A DNA stretch of 64,000 bases from Eggerthella sp. (lineage in GTDB: Bacteria > Actinomycetota > Coriobacteriia > Coriobacteriales > Eggerthellaceae): contig JAUNWY010000002.1 of the NCBI GenBank assembly GCA_030540085.1, positions 186,001 through 250,000 of the forward strand. Reading direction: 5' to 3'. The notes beneath the pieces were generated by a model that searched no databases, was not told where the DNA came from, and worked only from the letters and a program-made list of their open reading frames with translations. This document shows positions 1 to 12,229 of this stretch, in pieces; position 1 is the stretch's first letter; each line of letters starts with the position of its first letter. Both the position numbers and the translations under genes were made by a program.

Positions 1-862
1 AACCCTTCTGGGTCTTGATGCTCTCGGCAATCTTGCTGCGCATATCTTCGAGGCCCTCGAAACCGAAGGTTTCCTTTGCCCATTCCTCGGTAACCTCGGG
101 AACGATCTTCTTCTTGATAACGTCGATCTTGACGTCGAAGTGGAACATGCCCCTCTTCTCAAGGGAAGAAGCAACAGCAGAAGTGTCCTCGGAAAGATCA
201 AGGTCGAAGGACTTCTCTGCACCCTTCTTCAGGCCAATGAGCTCTGCATCGAAGGACTCAGGGTATACGCCCTGGCCAAGCTCGTACAGGCGATGGTCGG
301 CAGAAAGCGCAGGAACATCATTGCCCTCTGCATCGGTTGCGGAAAGGGTGAGTTCCACGAATTCGCCAGGCTTAACCTTGGTGTTGGCATTGGCATCTTT
401 GAAGTCGTGGTAGTAGTTACGGAGTTCTTCGATCTGAGCGTCGATCTCTTCGTCGGTAGCCTCGGAAGTGGGAACCTCTACCTCAACGGGCTCGTAGCTG
501 GAAAGCTCGTACTCGGGCTTAACCTGAACCGTTGCGGTGAAGTTGAAGGGCTTGTGGTCTTCAACAAGCTCAAGCTCATACTGATAGTCAGGACGCTGCA
601 GAGGCACGATGTTGTTCTCTTCGAGTGCCTGAGGGTATACCTCGTTGACAAGATCCTCGGTAACGGTGGTGCGTACTGCATCAGCGCCCATGATGTTGTC
701 GATAACGGGACGAGGAGCCTTGCCAGGGCGGAAGCCAGGGAAGCTGTAACGCTTGGCAACCTGACGATACGTACGCTTGATGCGTGCGTCTACATCGTCA
801 GCGTCGACCTCGAAGCTGAACTTCACTTGGTTGTTCTCGAGAGCCTCTACTTTGATGTTCAC
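1..862 (-). CDS. tig: Trigger factor, peptidyl-prolyl isomerase chaperone (3' end outside window)
   Basis: Ribosome-bound chaperone that meets nascent chains at the exit tunnel. The minus-strand translation starts VNIKVEALENN and continues with the family signature FSFPGFRPGKAP-like stretch (here YSFPGFRPGKAPRPVI), then the N-terminal ribosome-binding domain, a linker and the FKBP-type PPIase region (FVELTLSATDAEG). About 287 codons are present; the C-terminal chaperone arms lie beyond base 1. The start is a GTG at 862, preceded by AAGGAG with seven bases of spacing; no ATG fits the conserved N-terminus. It lies 40 bp downstream of a tRNA-Leu on the same strand, so read-through from the tRNA promoter is possible. 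Confidence 0.93.
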   Translation of the reverse strand, partial: MNIKVEALENNQVKFSFEVDADDVDARIKRTYRQVAKRYSFPGFRPGKAPRPVIDNIMGADAVRTTVTEDLVNEVYPQALEENNIVPLQRPDYQYELELVEDHKPFNFTATVQVKPEYELSSYEPVEVEVPTSEATDEEIDAQIEELRNYYHDFKDANANTKVKPGEFVELTLSATDAEGNDVPALSADHRLYELGQGVYPESFDAELIGLKKGAEKSFDLDLSEDTSAVASSLEKRGMFHFDVKIDVIKKKIVPEVTEEWAKETFGFEGLEDMRSKIAESIKTQKG

Positions 863-902
863 GAATAAACTCCTTCTTGGGTACAACATTGAATCGCGTA
901 AA

Positions 903-988
903 TGGTGCGGGTGAAAGGACTTGAACCTTCACGGGGGTTACCCACCAGAACCTAAACCTGGCGCGTCTGCCAATTCCGCCACACCCGC
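903..988 (-). tRNA. tRNA-Leu (UAG anticodon)
   Basis: The minus strand reads GCGGGTGTGGCGGAATTGGC and onward, with a seven-base acceptor stem (GCGGGTG/CACCCGC), a long variable arm as expected for a class II tRNA, the T-loop GTTCAAGTC and an encoded CCA end. The anticodon loop TTTAGGT gives anticodon TAG, decoding CUN leucine codons. Total 86 nt with CCA. Confidence 0.93.
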
Positions 989-1035
989 ATTTTGGTACGC
1001 GACGTTTGCCACCCGTCCAGGGCGACAACTTCGCT

Positions 1036-1063
1036 ATGATAACAAATCACTTTGCAGTTGTAA
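1036..1063 (-). promoter_or_regulatory. Probable promoter of the tRNA-Leu (and possibly tig)
   Basis: On the minus strand TTACAA (1058-1063) is followed after 16 bases by TATCAT (1036-1041). This would start transcription about 40 nt upstream of the mature tRNA 5' end. Called by eye only. Confidence 0.45.
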
Positions 1064-1159
1064 CTCACAATGCAAAAAACGCAGAAAGGTGCACGAATCT
1101 TCTTTGATTTTCATTCGCTCAACGGTCGTCAGGCGCCCCGAACGGGAAATCAATGCGCT

Positions 1160-1927
1160 CTAAAGCGAGGAAACGTCCTTTGCTGTAATGGTTCGAGAAG
1201 GGGAAACCAACACGGTTCCCACCTGCCCCACCATGGCAGCATCGTCGTAGAATACGCCCTTCACCAAAGCGCCATGGGAGGAAAGGCCCTCATCTTGGCT
1301 TGATATGACGATGGTGGCACCTGCGTAATTGTCCAGAAGCGAAAGATCCTTTGTCACGCACACAACCATGTCGACACCAAGGTTCTTGTAGTCGGCAATA
1401 CGCTTGGAAAAATAGCTCTGCTGCGCCGTTACCTCGTCGATAGAGAGGAAGCCGAACGTACGGCCGTCCGCACGGACAACCGTGCGCTCGTTATATCGAC
1501 CCAAATCGACCACATCGACCACGATCACGCTTGCCTGCTTCTCCACATATGAGCAGCGCAGCGAAAAGAGCGAGAGCGAGTTTTCGCCTTCCCCCTCCTT
1601 GGCAACATCTGATGCCTGAGAAGCACTTAACTCATCGTTTTTTTCCACACTTTTCTGAATTGATTCTTTGTTAAGGGAGCGCGGCATCAATTTGCCGTCC
1701 TTCACGCCCGTAGTGTCAACCACCGTTTCGCGACGGCTTTCAGCTGTCCCCTCATACACCAACGCCGTATAACCATCAAGACTACCAGCAGCGTCATCGA
1801 TGGAGCTTGCCGCTACATTCAAGGAATGGCCCAAGGTGCAGATGTAGGCGATAGCTACGGCAAGGACAGAAGACCCCAGCAAGAAGAACACAACCAGCGC
1901 CGCTTTTTCACGCGATACTTTCTTCAT
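1160..1927 (-). CDS. Membrane-anchored protein of unknown function
   Basis: 255 residues. A short basic N-terminus (MKKVSREK) is followed by one hydrophobic segment at about residues 9-30, which would leave most of the protein outside the cell. Residues about 60-120 are polar and low complexity. The C-terminal half (IADYKNLGVDMVVCVTKDLS, then DEGLSSHGALVKGVFYDDAAMVGQVGTV-type text) weakly recalls the 5'-nucleotidase/calcineurin-like phosphoesterase fold, but no metal-binding His/Asp cluster is visible, so I assign no activity. It starts 21 bases after the uvrA stop on the same strand and may be co-transcribed with it. The ribosome-binding site is poor. Confidence 0.65.
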   Translation of the reverse strand: MKKVSREKAALVVFFLLGSSVLAVAIAYICTLGHSLNVAASSIDDAAGSLDGYTALVYEGTAESRRETVVDTTGVKDGKLMPRSLNKESIQKSVEKNDELSASQASDVAKEGEGENSLSLFSLRCSYVEKQASVIVVDVVDLGRYNERTVVRADGRTFGFLSIDEVTAQQSYFSKRIADYKNLGVDMVVCVTKDLSLLDNYAGATIVISSQDEGLSSHGALVKGVFYDDAAMVGQVGTVLVSPSRTITAKDVSSL

Positions 1928-1948
1928 CGATAACCCAACCCCGCCACG

Positions 1949-4852
<2,904 letters not shown>

Positions 4853-4976
4853 GTTTGGCCTCTTCCTCTTTTTTCGTAACAAAAGATTTTACCGCAGAAC
4901 AAGGCGAAGCTCGCATGCTCCACAATTGCAACCCGCGCGGGTGAACCAAAAACGCACCGATGCGACAACCCGCGAG

Positions 4977-5975
4977 TCATCCTCGGGGGTGAGCTTTGTG
5001 ATGGGCTTCCTGCAATCGCTCGGGGGTCATATGCGTGTAAATCTGCGTGGTGGAAAGGCTTGCATGGCCCAGCATCTCCTGTACGCTGCGAAGATCGGCT
5101 CCCCCAGCCAGCAAATCGGTGGCAAACGAATGACGCATGGCATGAGGCGTCAACGAAAGATCCAGGCCAGCTTTGCCCAGAGCACGCTTGAACACTGCGC
5201 GGATGGCATTGGTGCTCATGGGGTTCCCCTTAGAGGAAAGGAAAACATACGGGCTGGGCCCCTTCATCAAAGCGGGGCGTCCCTCGCTGAAATAACGGGC
5301 AAGCGCCAAACATGCCGTTTTGTGCAGTGGGACAATTCGCTCCTTCGACCCTTTGCCCATAACACGAAGCAGAGCTTCGTCCATGAACACCTGCGAGCAC
5401 AGAAGCCCCGATGCCTCGGAAACACGCAGACCAGCCGCATACAGCAATTCAAGGAGAGCTTGATCGCGAAGGTCGATAGCGGAAATATCCTCCGGCCTTT
5501 TTCCTGCAAAAGTCGCTGAGAGCAACCGCTCCATATCGCTTTGCTTGATGACGCGCGGTAAGGGCTTGCCCTGTTTGGGACCCTGGATCACCTCAGCGGG
5601 GCTCGAGGGAACATGCCCAACCACAACGAGCCATCGATAAAACGACTTGATCGAACTCAGGTGGCGGTTCGCCGTGCGGCGCGCGTAACGAGCTTGATCG
5701 AGATAGACAAGATAGCGTCGTACATGACGATGGGTTGCCTCCAGCGGGGCAATCTCATACCGCTCGCACCAGCGAAGATAATCGCTCACGTCAGCCCGAT
5801 AGGCACGAACGGTTTCCGCTGAAGCATTGAGTTCGGAAGAGAGCGAAAAGCAAAACGCATCGAGCAGCCCGGCGCAGGGCAGCTCCCCGCATATGCGGGT
5901 TTCCCCCTCCAAGGACACAGCATCCCTGCCGCTTGGCGCTTCCTTCGCCATGTCGGGCTGCTCGATAAAATCCAT
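4977..5975 (-). CDS. xerC: Tyrosine recombinase, XerC/XerD type
   Basis: 332 residues. Site-specific recombinase expected to resolve chromosome dimers at dif. It has an N-terminal SAM-like core-binding domain (about residues 35-125) and a C-terminal catalytic domain with the expected residues: Arg in [12 protein letters not shown], Lys in [25 protein letters not shown] and the nucleophile Tyr in IYTH. The N-terminal 30 residues are longer than usual. It stops one base from the trmFO start region and is likely translated from the same message. Chromosomal location and conserved context argue against a mobile-element integrase. Confidence 0.88.
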   Translation of the reverse strand: MDFIEQPDMAKEAPSGRDAVSLEGETRICGELPCAGLLDAFCFSLSSELNASAETVRAYRADVSDYLRWCERYEIAPLEATHRHVRRYLVYLDQARYARRTANRHLSSIKSFYRWLVVVGHVPSSPAEVIQGPKQGKPLPRVIKQSDMERLLSATFAGKRPEDISAIDLRDQALLELLYAAGLRVSEASGLLCSQVFMDEALLRVMGKGSKERIVPLHKTACLALARYFSEGRPALMKGPSPYVFLSSKGNPMSTNAIRAVFKRALGKAGLDLSLTPHAMRHSFATDLLAGGADLRSVQEMLGHASLSTTQIYTHMTPERLQEAHHKAHPRG

Positions 5976-5976
5976 A

Positions 5977-7383
5977 TTAGCCGATCAAGCCCTTCTTGTG
6001 CAGCGCCTCCACGTAGCCCTGCAGCGCTTCGTCTCCGCGGCTGGCATAGGCAGCATAGCGTTCGCGCTTGTTGCGAATCTTCTTTTCAAAGGGCTTCATG
6101 ATGCCGAAGTTCACGTGCATCGGCTGATAGTCTTGCGTTTCAGGGCTAGTAGCGTAGGCGATGAGCGCACCGAAAGCAGTTTCATCGGGAAGCATAGGGG
6201 CGCTTTCGCCGTTCAGCTGGGCACTCACGCTCAGCGCAGCATACAACCCTGAAGCAATGGCCTCGCAATAACCCTCTGTGCCGCCGAATTGGCCCGCAAC
6301 GAAAATCGGCACCGGCAAAGCATGCGCAGCTTCGGTATTCAGCTGAAGCGTTCGGCTGAGCATCTGAGGGGCATCGATAAACGAATTTCGATGCATTACG
6401 CCATATCGGGCAAACTCGGCATTCTCAAGGCCAGGAATCATTCGGAATACGCGCTTTTGCTCGGAAAACGTGAGGTTGGTCTGGAAGCCGACCAAATTGA
6501 AGCTCTGCCCGTGGGCATCTTCGGCGCGTAGTTGAACTACCGCCCAGGGACGGCGCCCTGTTGCCGGATCGGTGAGACCAACGGGCTTCAGCGGCCCAAA
6601 GCGAGGGGCATCGAAGCCGCGACGCGCGATCTCCTCAATAGGCTGACAGGCTTGGAATAGATCAGTTGTCTCAAACTCTCGCTTGATAACGCGATCGGCA
6701 GCGACGAGCTCCTCCATGAAGCGCTCGTATTCCTCTTTGCCGAAGGGGGCGTTCAGATAATCACCGCCACCATCTTCGTAGCGGCTCTGGCTGAACACCT
6801 TGGACCTATCCAGCGAATCGGCCATTACCACCGGAGCTGCCGCATCATAGAACGCAAGATGGCCCTGCCCGGTTAGCTTCTGCATATAGGCAGCCAACCT
6901 ATCGGAGGTAAGCGGCCCCGAAGCAACGATGACAGCATCGGCAGGCGCGTACAGCGCAGCATCGGACCCATCGCCATTCGCCACGAGGACTTCGCCTTCC
7001 GCGCCCAAGCCAACTACCTCCGCATTCACACGCGTGATGAGAGGGTGCGCCTCAAGAGCGTCAGTTGCCAGCTGCGAGAACAGATCACGATCAACTGCGA
7101 GCGCCCCACCTGCTGCAACGCGTGTCTCATTCGCAAACGAGATAAGATACGATCCCAAGCAGGAAAGCTCATGCTTCAGCATTCCGGCAGCACTGTCGGG
7201 TTTGGTTGATTTCAGCGAGTTCGAGCACACCAATTCGGCGGCATTCCCGCTACGATGTACATCGGTTTGAACCAGCGGGCGCATCTCGAACAAACGAACC
7301 ACAATACCACGCTGGGCAAGCTGAAGGGCAGCCTCGGTTCCTGCAAGGCCTGCCCCAATGATATCTACTGTGTTGTTTTCCAT
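5977..7383 (-). CDS. trmFO: Methylenetetrahydrofolate-tRNA-(uracil-5-)-methyltransferase TrmFO
   Basis: 468 residues. Flavoenzyme that makes m5U54 in the tRNA T-loop using methylene-THF as carbon donor and reduced FAD. The N-terminal FAD Rossmann motif is clear (VDIIGAGLAGTEAALQLA), followed by the family signature CSNSLKSTKPDSAAGMLK and the C-terminal FGGTEGYCEAIASGL region that closes over FAD. Length and both signatures separate it from the related MnmG. It is followed directly by the xerC-type gene. Confidence 0.95.
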   Translation of the reverse strand: MENNTVDIIGAGLAGTEAALQLAQRGIVVRLFEMRPLVQTDVHRSGNAAELVCSNSLKSTKPDSAAGMLKHELSCLGSYLISFANETRVAAGGALAVDRDLFSQLATDALEAHPLITRVNAEVVGLGAEGEVLVANGDGSDAALYAPADAVIVASGPLTSDRLAAYMQKLTGQGHLAFYDAAAPVVMADSLDRSKVFSQSRYEDGGGDYLNAPFGKEEYERFMEELVAADRVIKREFETTDLFQACQPIEEIARRGFDAPRFGPLKPVGLTDPATGRRPWAVVQLRAEDAHGQSFNLVGFQTNLTFSEQKRVFRMIPGLENAEFARYGVMHRNSFIDAPQMLSRTLQLNTEAAHALPVPIFVAGQFGGTEGYCEAIASGLYAALSVSAQLNGESAPMLPDETAFGALIAYATSPETQDYQPMHVNFGIMKPFEKKIRNKRERYAAYASRGDEALQGYVEALHKKGLIG

Positions 7384-7502
7384 AAAAGGAACTATACCTG
7401 AGCAGATCTTTAACGCATGCTGAACTTTTCATTATCCAGGCTTTTCCCTAAAATCAGGCACGAGGGATTATTCGTCTCTCAATCAACTGCTAAGGAGACA
7501 TT

Positions 7503-8045
7503 ATGGCTATCAACTTCTGCCCCCGATGCGGCTCGAAGATCATGGCGGGCGCAAAGTTTTGCGGAACATGCGGCTCCCCTTTGCAGCGAACGAACAGCCA
7601 GCCAAGTCAGGCTTGCCCCTCCCAAACAACACCTGCGCCAACGGGCACCCAAGTCGCCTCAGCAACGTCAGCGGCCACCACTGCAACCACAAAGAGTCCT
7701 TTAACCTGGGTTATCGTGGCGGTTATAGCCGTCGTAACCATAGGAGCAAGCTGGTTCTTCTTTTTCAACAACGACATCACGGGAACATGGGTCGCCGAAG
7801 AGAGCGGAACAACGGTCGAGGTCGTCTTCGATCAAGGCGGCACAGGAACTATGACCTTGTACGACGCCGGCAAGTCAACCGATAACGTTGACTTCACCTA
7901 CGAGATGAATGACGGCTACCTCCTCATCCAAACCAAAACAACTCTATACAAATTCGGCCGCACGGTCAGGGTTACTTGCGAGGTCCACGGGAACACGATG
8001 GTATGGGACCCCGATGGAGACAACATCACCTTCACCAGGCAGTAG
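7503..8045 (+). CDS. Zinc-ribbon membrane protein with extracytoplasmic beta-rich domain
   Basis: 180 residues. The N-terminus carries a double-Cys zinc ribbon (CPRCG at residues 6-10, CGTCG at 20-24), then a Thr/Ala/Pro-rich linker, one transmembrane helix at about 68-88 and a C-terminal domain beginning ITGTWV, as in small lipocalin-like or DUF5640-type barrels. The layout suggests a cytosolic zinc ribbon and an outside domain; function unknown. Start ATG at 7503 is preceded by AAGGAGACATT, a good ribosome-binding site. It is the only plus-strand gene in the first 46 kb and lies alone between trmFO and dprA. Confidence 0.8.
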   Translation: MAINFCPRCGSKIMAGAKFCGTCGSPLQRTNSQPSQACPSQTTPAPTGTQVASATSAATTATTKSPLTWVIVAVIAVVTIGASWFFFFNNDITGTWVAEESGTTVEVVFDQGGTGTMTLYDAGKSTDNVDFTYEMNDGYLLIQTKTTLYKFGRTVRVTCEVHGNTMVWDPDGDNITFTRQ

Positions 8046-8079
8046 CCCCCGCAAGCCAGCCAGTTCATATGGGAATATA

Positions 8080-8099
8080 GGGACAGATACCATTTTCCC
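8080..8099. repeat. Short REP-like motif GGGACAGATACC...TTTTCCC
   Basis: The 20 bases starting GGGACAGATACC and ending TTTTCCC, with GGGAA just upstream, resemble the GGGACAGA..CCATTTTCC type of extragenic motif often seen near IS200-like REP transposases. Only one copy was noticed in this window, in the gap between two converging genes, so this is a weak call. Confidence 0.2.
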
Positions 8100-8113
8100 G
8101 GCACATTCCCGCT

Positions 8114-9127
8114 TTATACCGTAGCTGGACCGTAACGACCGTCGGGGAATCGCTCAACCAGCCCGTCACGCTCAAAAGCCGCCAATTTCAGCATAATCCA
8201 GGTTAGTTTGTCGCCGACCTGGCCCTGCTCCCCTTCATTCCAGGGCAGTGTGAGCATCTGCTCTACACGCATGGGATTCGCGCAAAGCGCAGCAAGAAGT
8301 GGGTCAACCTCGTCTTCGGCCCCCTTTCCAGCCAAGGGGCCTCCCTCAACGCTCCCTCTTTCGGTCCTGCGCATATCCTCCCTGCGCAAACAACCGAATA
8401 AGCCGAACAACGCATCTTCGAATGTCACGGAATCGATGACAGGCGTTGCGCCCTGATAGATAAGGCGATTTGCACCTAACGAAGTGGGCGAGGTAATGGG
8501 GCCAGGCACCACCAGCACATCGCGATTGGCGGCCAATGCTTCATCGGCAGTCGAAAACGTTCCAGAGGGCAACCCCGCCTCTACGATAAGCGTGGCTCGT
8601 GCCAAACCGGCGATAATGCGGTTGCGCGCTCTGAACGTATACGGCAACGGAGGAAACTCCCAATCGTGCTCGGAGACCACCGCCCCGCCGCGATCGATTA
8701 TTTCTTGGAACAGGGAAACATTACGAGCTGGATACGGTATATCGCAACCTCCACCTAGCACCGCCACGGTCTGCCCTCCAACAGAAAGCGCTCCCCGATG
8801 TGCGTGGGAATCGCAGCCGAGGGCGCCGCCAGAGATAATTGGAACCCCCTTTGCCGCAGCCAATCCGGCAAACTTTTCAGCGGCAGACATCCCGTACGGC
8901 GTTGCCTTGCGGGCCCCTACCACCGCCAAACCGTCACACAGGGCATTCAAGTTGCCAATCACGTACAACGTTTCTGGAGGATCGGGGACATTCATCAGAG
9001 AATCAGGGTACCCAGGCGCTCCCCTTTTCAAGGTATGACGAGCACCACGCATCTTGACCGCAGGAACACTCGAATAGCGAGTTTTGTGGATACGCTTCGC
9101 TTGTTCCGTCGTAGGCTCTCCTACCAT
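8114..9127 (-). CDS. dprA: DNA-processing protein DprA/Smf
   Basis: 337 residues. Loads RecA on incoming single-stranded DNA during transformation. The Rossmann-like core is clear: VVGARKATPYG, SGGALGCDSHAHRGAL, AVLGGGCDIPYPARN and RNRIIAGLA. A C-terminal winged-helix-like region follows (about residues 270-337). The N-terminal SAM domain is reduced. Its start overlaps the comM stop by seven bases, indicating translational coupling in a yraN-comM-dprA operon. Whether the organism is competent cannot be judged here. Confidence 0.94.
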   Translation of the reverse strand: MVGEPTTEQAKRIHKTRYSSVPAVKMRGARHTLKRGAPGYPDSLMNVPDPPETLYVIGNLNALCDGLAVVGARKATPYGMSAAEKFAGLAAAKGVPIISGGALGCDSHAHRGALSVGGQTVAVLGGGCDIPYPARNVSLFQEIIDRGGAVVSEHDWEFPPLPYTFRARNRIIAGLARATLIVEAGLPSGTFSTADEALAANRDVLVVPGPITSPTSLGANRLIYQGATPVIDSVTFEDALFGLFGCLRREDMRRTERGSVEGGPLAGKGAEDEVDPLLAALCANPMRVEQMLTLPWNEGEQGQVGDKLTWIMLKLAAFERDGLVERFPDGRYGPATV

Positions 9128-10623
9128 TTCAATCCCCCTCCAAAACGTAGCCCAAAGGCTTCTGCTACATGAGCGTTCGATACCTGCTTCTGCTCCTCTA
9201 TATCAGCGATGGTTCGCGCCAAAAGCAGCGTCTTAGCCAGTGCGCGAGCGCTGAGTTCCTTGCTTTCGGCAAGAGCAAGGAAGAACTCTTCCGTTTCAGC
9301 AGAAAAGCAACAGGCGTCCCTTAAATACCTCACGCTTTTCCCCGGCTTGCTGCCATTTCCTCCGAAGCATGCTCGTTTCTCTCTGAAAGCTCGCGCTCGC
9401 TCAACACCCTCCCGCAACTCAGAAGAGCTTTTTCCCGCTTCCTGTCCCAACAGCTCACGGCTATCGCTACGCCACACATCGATTCGAATATCGATACGGT
9501 CGAGCAAAGGACCGCCGATACGGTTCTGATACATCTGAACCGCAGCAGGAGAGCACTTGCACCGACCTGTAGGATCCCCGAAATAGCCGCATGGACAGGG
9601 ATTGGTTGCCGCCAGAAGCTGAAAACGTGCAGGAAATGAATACGTACCATCCGCACGTGTAAGCGTAATACCCCCGTTTTCCAAAGGCTGACGAAGCGTC
9701 TGTAACACGGAGGCTTTGAATTCGCTCATTTCGTCAAGGAACAGTACCCCGTTGTGGGCAAGGGATGCTTCTCCGGGGTGCGGCGGCGAGCCTCCCCCAA
9801 CAAGGCCCGCTGCCGTAGCGCTATGATGGGGGCTGCGGAAAGGCCGCCGACCCGCAAGGATCGCCGCAACGTCTTCGCCCACCACTGAATGGATGAGTGC
9901 CGTTTCCAGACGCTCTTCCTCACTGAGGCCGGGCAAAATACCGCCAAACCGCTGCGCAAGCATCGTTTTACCCGAACCAGGCGGCCCCACCATAATTACC
10001 CCATGCCCGCCCGCTGCCGCTACTTGCAATGCGCGCTTTGCCATTTCATGCCCCAGAACCTCCGAGTAATCGCCTGAAGGACGAATCCCTTCAAAGCTAA
10101 GCACAGGAGCATCGATAAAGCGCGGTTCGCGCACATGGGAAAGCCGTTCAAGAAACTTGCAGGTTAAGCCCTCGATTTTTACGAACCCCTCATCGGGGGC
10201 CCCAGCTATCAGTTCTAGCCCAAGCCCTGCCGCACAGCGCTGATACGCCAACATGCCCGCCGAGCAACGCACGCCGCCTCCCAGAGAAAGCTCGCCAACT
10301 ACCAAGGCATGACGCACCACCTCAGCATCCATTTGCCCCGTTGCGGCCAAAATGCCGAGAGCGATGGGCAGGTCAAACCCCGATCCAGTTTTACGCAAAG
10401 CGCCTGGAGCAAGGTTAACCACGATCTTTTCATTCGGCATAACAAAGCCGCTTGAGCGCAATGCAGCCTTAACCCGCTCCCTTGACTCTTGGATGGCGGC
10501 ATCGGCCATACCGACAATGGCAAACCCGGGAAGGCCGTTCGAAATCACAACCTCGACGGAAACGGGAATGGCCTCAACCCCTCGAATGGTGGCACCCTGA
10601 ACCGAAAACGAACGGAACGCCAT
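9121..10623 (-). CDS. comM: YifB/ComM-family Mg-chelatase-like AAA+ ATPase
   Basis: 500 residues. Family members act as a helicase promoting branch migration during integration of transforming DNA. Order: N-terminal Lon-protease-like fold (residues about 1-170), AAA+ core with Walker A GPPGSGKTMLAQRF and Walker B VLFLDEMSEF, a Cys cluster NPCPCGYFGDPTGRCKC and the C-terminal Mg_chelatase_C domain (RALAKTLLLARTIADIE). It is preceded by yraN with two bases between and followed by an overlapping dprA. Confidence 0.95.
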   Translation of the reverse strand: MAFRSFSVQGATIRGVEAIPVSVEVVISNGLPGFAIVGMADAAIQESRERVKAALRSSGFVMPNEKIVVNLAPGALRKTGSGFDLPIALGILAATGQMDAEVVRHALVVGELSLGGGVRCSAGMLAYQRCAAGLGLELIAGAPDEGFVKIEGLTCKFLERLSHVREPRFIDAPVLSFEGIRPSGDYSEVLGHEMAKRALQVAAAGGHGVIMVGPPGSGKTMLAQRFGGILPGLSEEERLETALIHSVVGEDVAAILAGRRPFRSPHHSATAAGLVGGGSPPHPGEASLAHNGVLFLDEMSEFKASVLQTLRQPLENGGITLTRADGTYSFPARFQLLAATNPCPCGYFGDPTGRCKCSPAAVQMYQNRIGGPLLDRIDIRIDVWRSDSRELLGQEAGKSSSELREGVERARAFREKRACFGGNGSKPGKSVRYLRDACCFSAETEEFFLALAESKELSARALAKTLLLARTIADIEEQKQVSNAHVAEAFGLRFGGGLKW

Positions 10624-10625
10624 GC

Positions 10626-11051
10626 CTATTCCACCCCGAATGCATTTTTATGGAAACGCAAGAACGCACGGTTCTCGGAGAGCACCAGAATGGAAATGAC
10701 ATCGAACCGAACGCGTATGTCGCAATTCTCGTACGTGGCCAGATAGCATGCCGCGATACGCTCGTATCGGTCGCGCTTTTTAGCGTCAACCGCTTCGGCG
10801 GGAAACCCCTTTTCAACGTTAGATCTCGTTTTCACTTCGACAAAGCACAGAGTATCCTCTTCCAAGGCGATAATATCGGCTTCGCCAGCAACGCATGTCC
10901 AGTTCGTCTCTAGGATCTCATACCCTTTACGACTCAAAAAGCGTGCAGCCGCCAATTCCCCCCGTTTGCCCAAGGGCAAATCGCGCTCTTCGGGCGTAGG
11001 CTCAGGGAACGGGCCCTCTTCGTTTTTCAGGCATTCATTTTCAGCAACCAT
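10626..11051 (-). CDS. yraN: UPF0102 (YraN) nuclease-fold protein
   Basis: 141 residues. Small protein with a restriction-endonuclease-like fold; biochemical role not established. The motif set is intact: GKRGELAAARFLSRKGYEIL, GEADIIALEEDTLCFVEVKTRSN (E-x-D then EVKxR). The frame is open for another 49 codons upstream, but ATG 11051 is preceded by AAAGGAGG at ideal spacing, so I use it. First gene of the yraN-comM-dprA operon. The island carries a second, divergent relative (56868-57212). Confidence 0.9.
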   Translation of the reverse strand: MVAENECLKNEEGPFPEPTPEERDLPLGKRGELAAARFLSRKGYEILETNWTCVAGEADIIALEEDTLCFVEVKTRSNVEKGFPAEAVDAKKRDRYERIAACYLATYENCDIRVRFDVISILVLSENRAFLRFHKNAFGVE

Positions 11052-11278
11052 AGCAGCCTCCTTTCGGTGACCACAATAGAAGCCGCACCTTAAATCGATG
11101 GGAATACCGTGCGAAAGCAATCGCAAACTTCTGAGAAAACGATGCGAATAACGAGCAAGCCCGGAAACAAAAGAAGCCCCGCCTACAATGAGCCCCAAAC
11201 CGTCTATCTTTCCTCAGACACAGGTATTGAAAGGCGGTATAAGCCCATGCAAACGGGGATCGAAAACAAGAGAACCGT

Positions 11279-12061
11279 TTAGTCGAACAACGATTCCTGC
11301 AAAAAGTTCTGGCAGAACGATACGCGATGAATAGGAGTCAAGCCCTTTTCCGCGATAGCTTGACGATGACGGGCACTCCCGTATCCCTTGGAAGAGGCAA
11401 AATCATAACCAGGATACTCTTTTTCATAGGAGACCATCAAAGCATCACGCGACACCTTGGCAATAAGCGAAGCTGCCGAGATGGAGGCACAACGGGCATC
11501 ACCATGCACCACGTTCATTTCACGAGGGTCAAGATGCAGAGGATTGCCATCGAGGAGAATCACTTCAGGTTCTACACCCTGGGCCTCGATTTCAGCAACA
11601 GCCTGTCTAAACGCCTTCCGTAAACATGCCGTCATGCCGCATTCGTCGATCTCGGAAGGTTCGATATTGACAATAGACCACGCTAGAGCGCGTTCCTTAA
11701 CCGTTTCAGCCAAAGCGGGCCTATGGGTTTCAGGCACCTGCTTCGAATCGTTGAGCCCTTCGATCGGAGGGACGTCCTTGCGAAGCACCACCGCGCCTAC
11801 CGTTAAGGGACCGGCCAACGGACCACGACCCACTTCATCGAGGCCAACGGTCACAGCGCCATTCGCAATCTGTTCCTGGTAGGAATACAGCTGGGATACC
11901 CGCTCGCGCTCCGCCTGCTCGGCAGCCAAGCGACGCTTTGCAACGGCAAGTGCGTTCTGCACCCCCTTGCGCGTATCGGCACACAGTGAGCGCTCCAAAA
12001 CCGCATACTCTTCCGCCGAAGCCTCAGAAAGCCGTTTTCTGATATCACTCACTGTTTGCAT
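11279..12061 (-). CDS. rnhB: Ribonuclease HII
   Basis: 260 residues. Cleaves RNA in RNA:DNA hybrids and removes single ribonucleotides from DNA. The catalytic acidic residues are in TVGLDEVGRGPLAGPL (Asp, Glu) and EVILLDGNPLHL, with GDARCASISAASLIAKVSRD downstream. The first 65 residues are a charged helical extension (QTVSDIRKRLSEASAEEY...) as in many Gram-positive RNase HII proteins. It lies between rplS and the yraN operon, all on the minus strand, an order common in bacteria. Confidence 0.95.
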   Translation of the reverse strand: MQTVSDIRKRLSEASAEEYAVLERSLCADTRKGVQNALAVAKRRLAAEQAERERVSQLYSYQEQIANGAVTVGLDEVGRGPLAGPLTVGAVVLRKDVPPIEGLNDSKQVPETHRPALAETVKERALAWSIVNIEPSEIDECGMTACLRKAFRQAVAEIEAQGVEPEVILLDGNPLHLDPREMNVVHGDARCASISAASLIAKVSRDALMVSYEKEYPGYDFASSKGYGSARHRQAIAEKGLTPIHRVSFCQNFLQESLFD

Positions 12062-12193
12062 ACGCCGCTCCTATCTCAAACAGCTCCCCATTCTACCCCA
12101 TTGCCATAAGCGCACGAGAACATGGGAGGGCAATAAAAATACGGACGGATTGCGTTTCTCTTCCCTTGGCTTCTCTTCAGCTGGCCATTGGGA

Positions 12194-12222
12194 TAAAAAA
12201 AGACCCGCTAGAGGCGGGTCTT
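12194..12222 (-). terminator. Rho-independent terminator after rplS
   Basis: On the minus strand AGACCCGC, loop, GCGGGTCT is followed by seven T residues, eight bases beyond the rplS stop. Confidence 0.9.
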
Positions 12223-12229
12223 GAAAGAG

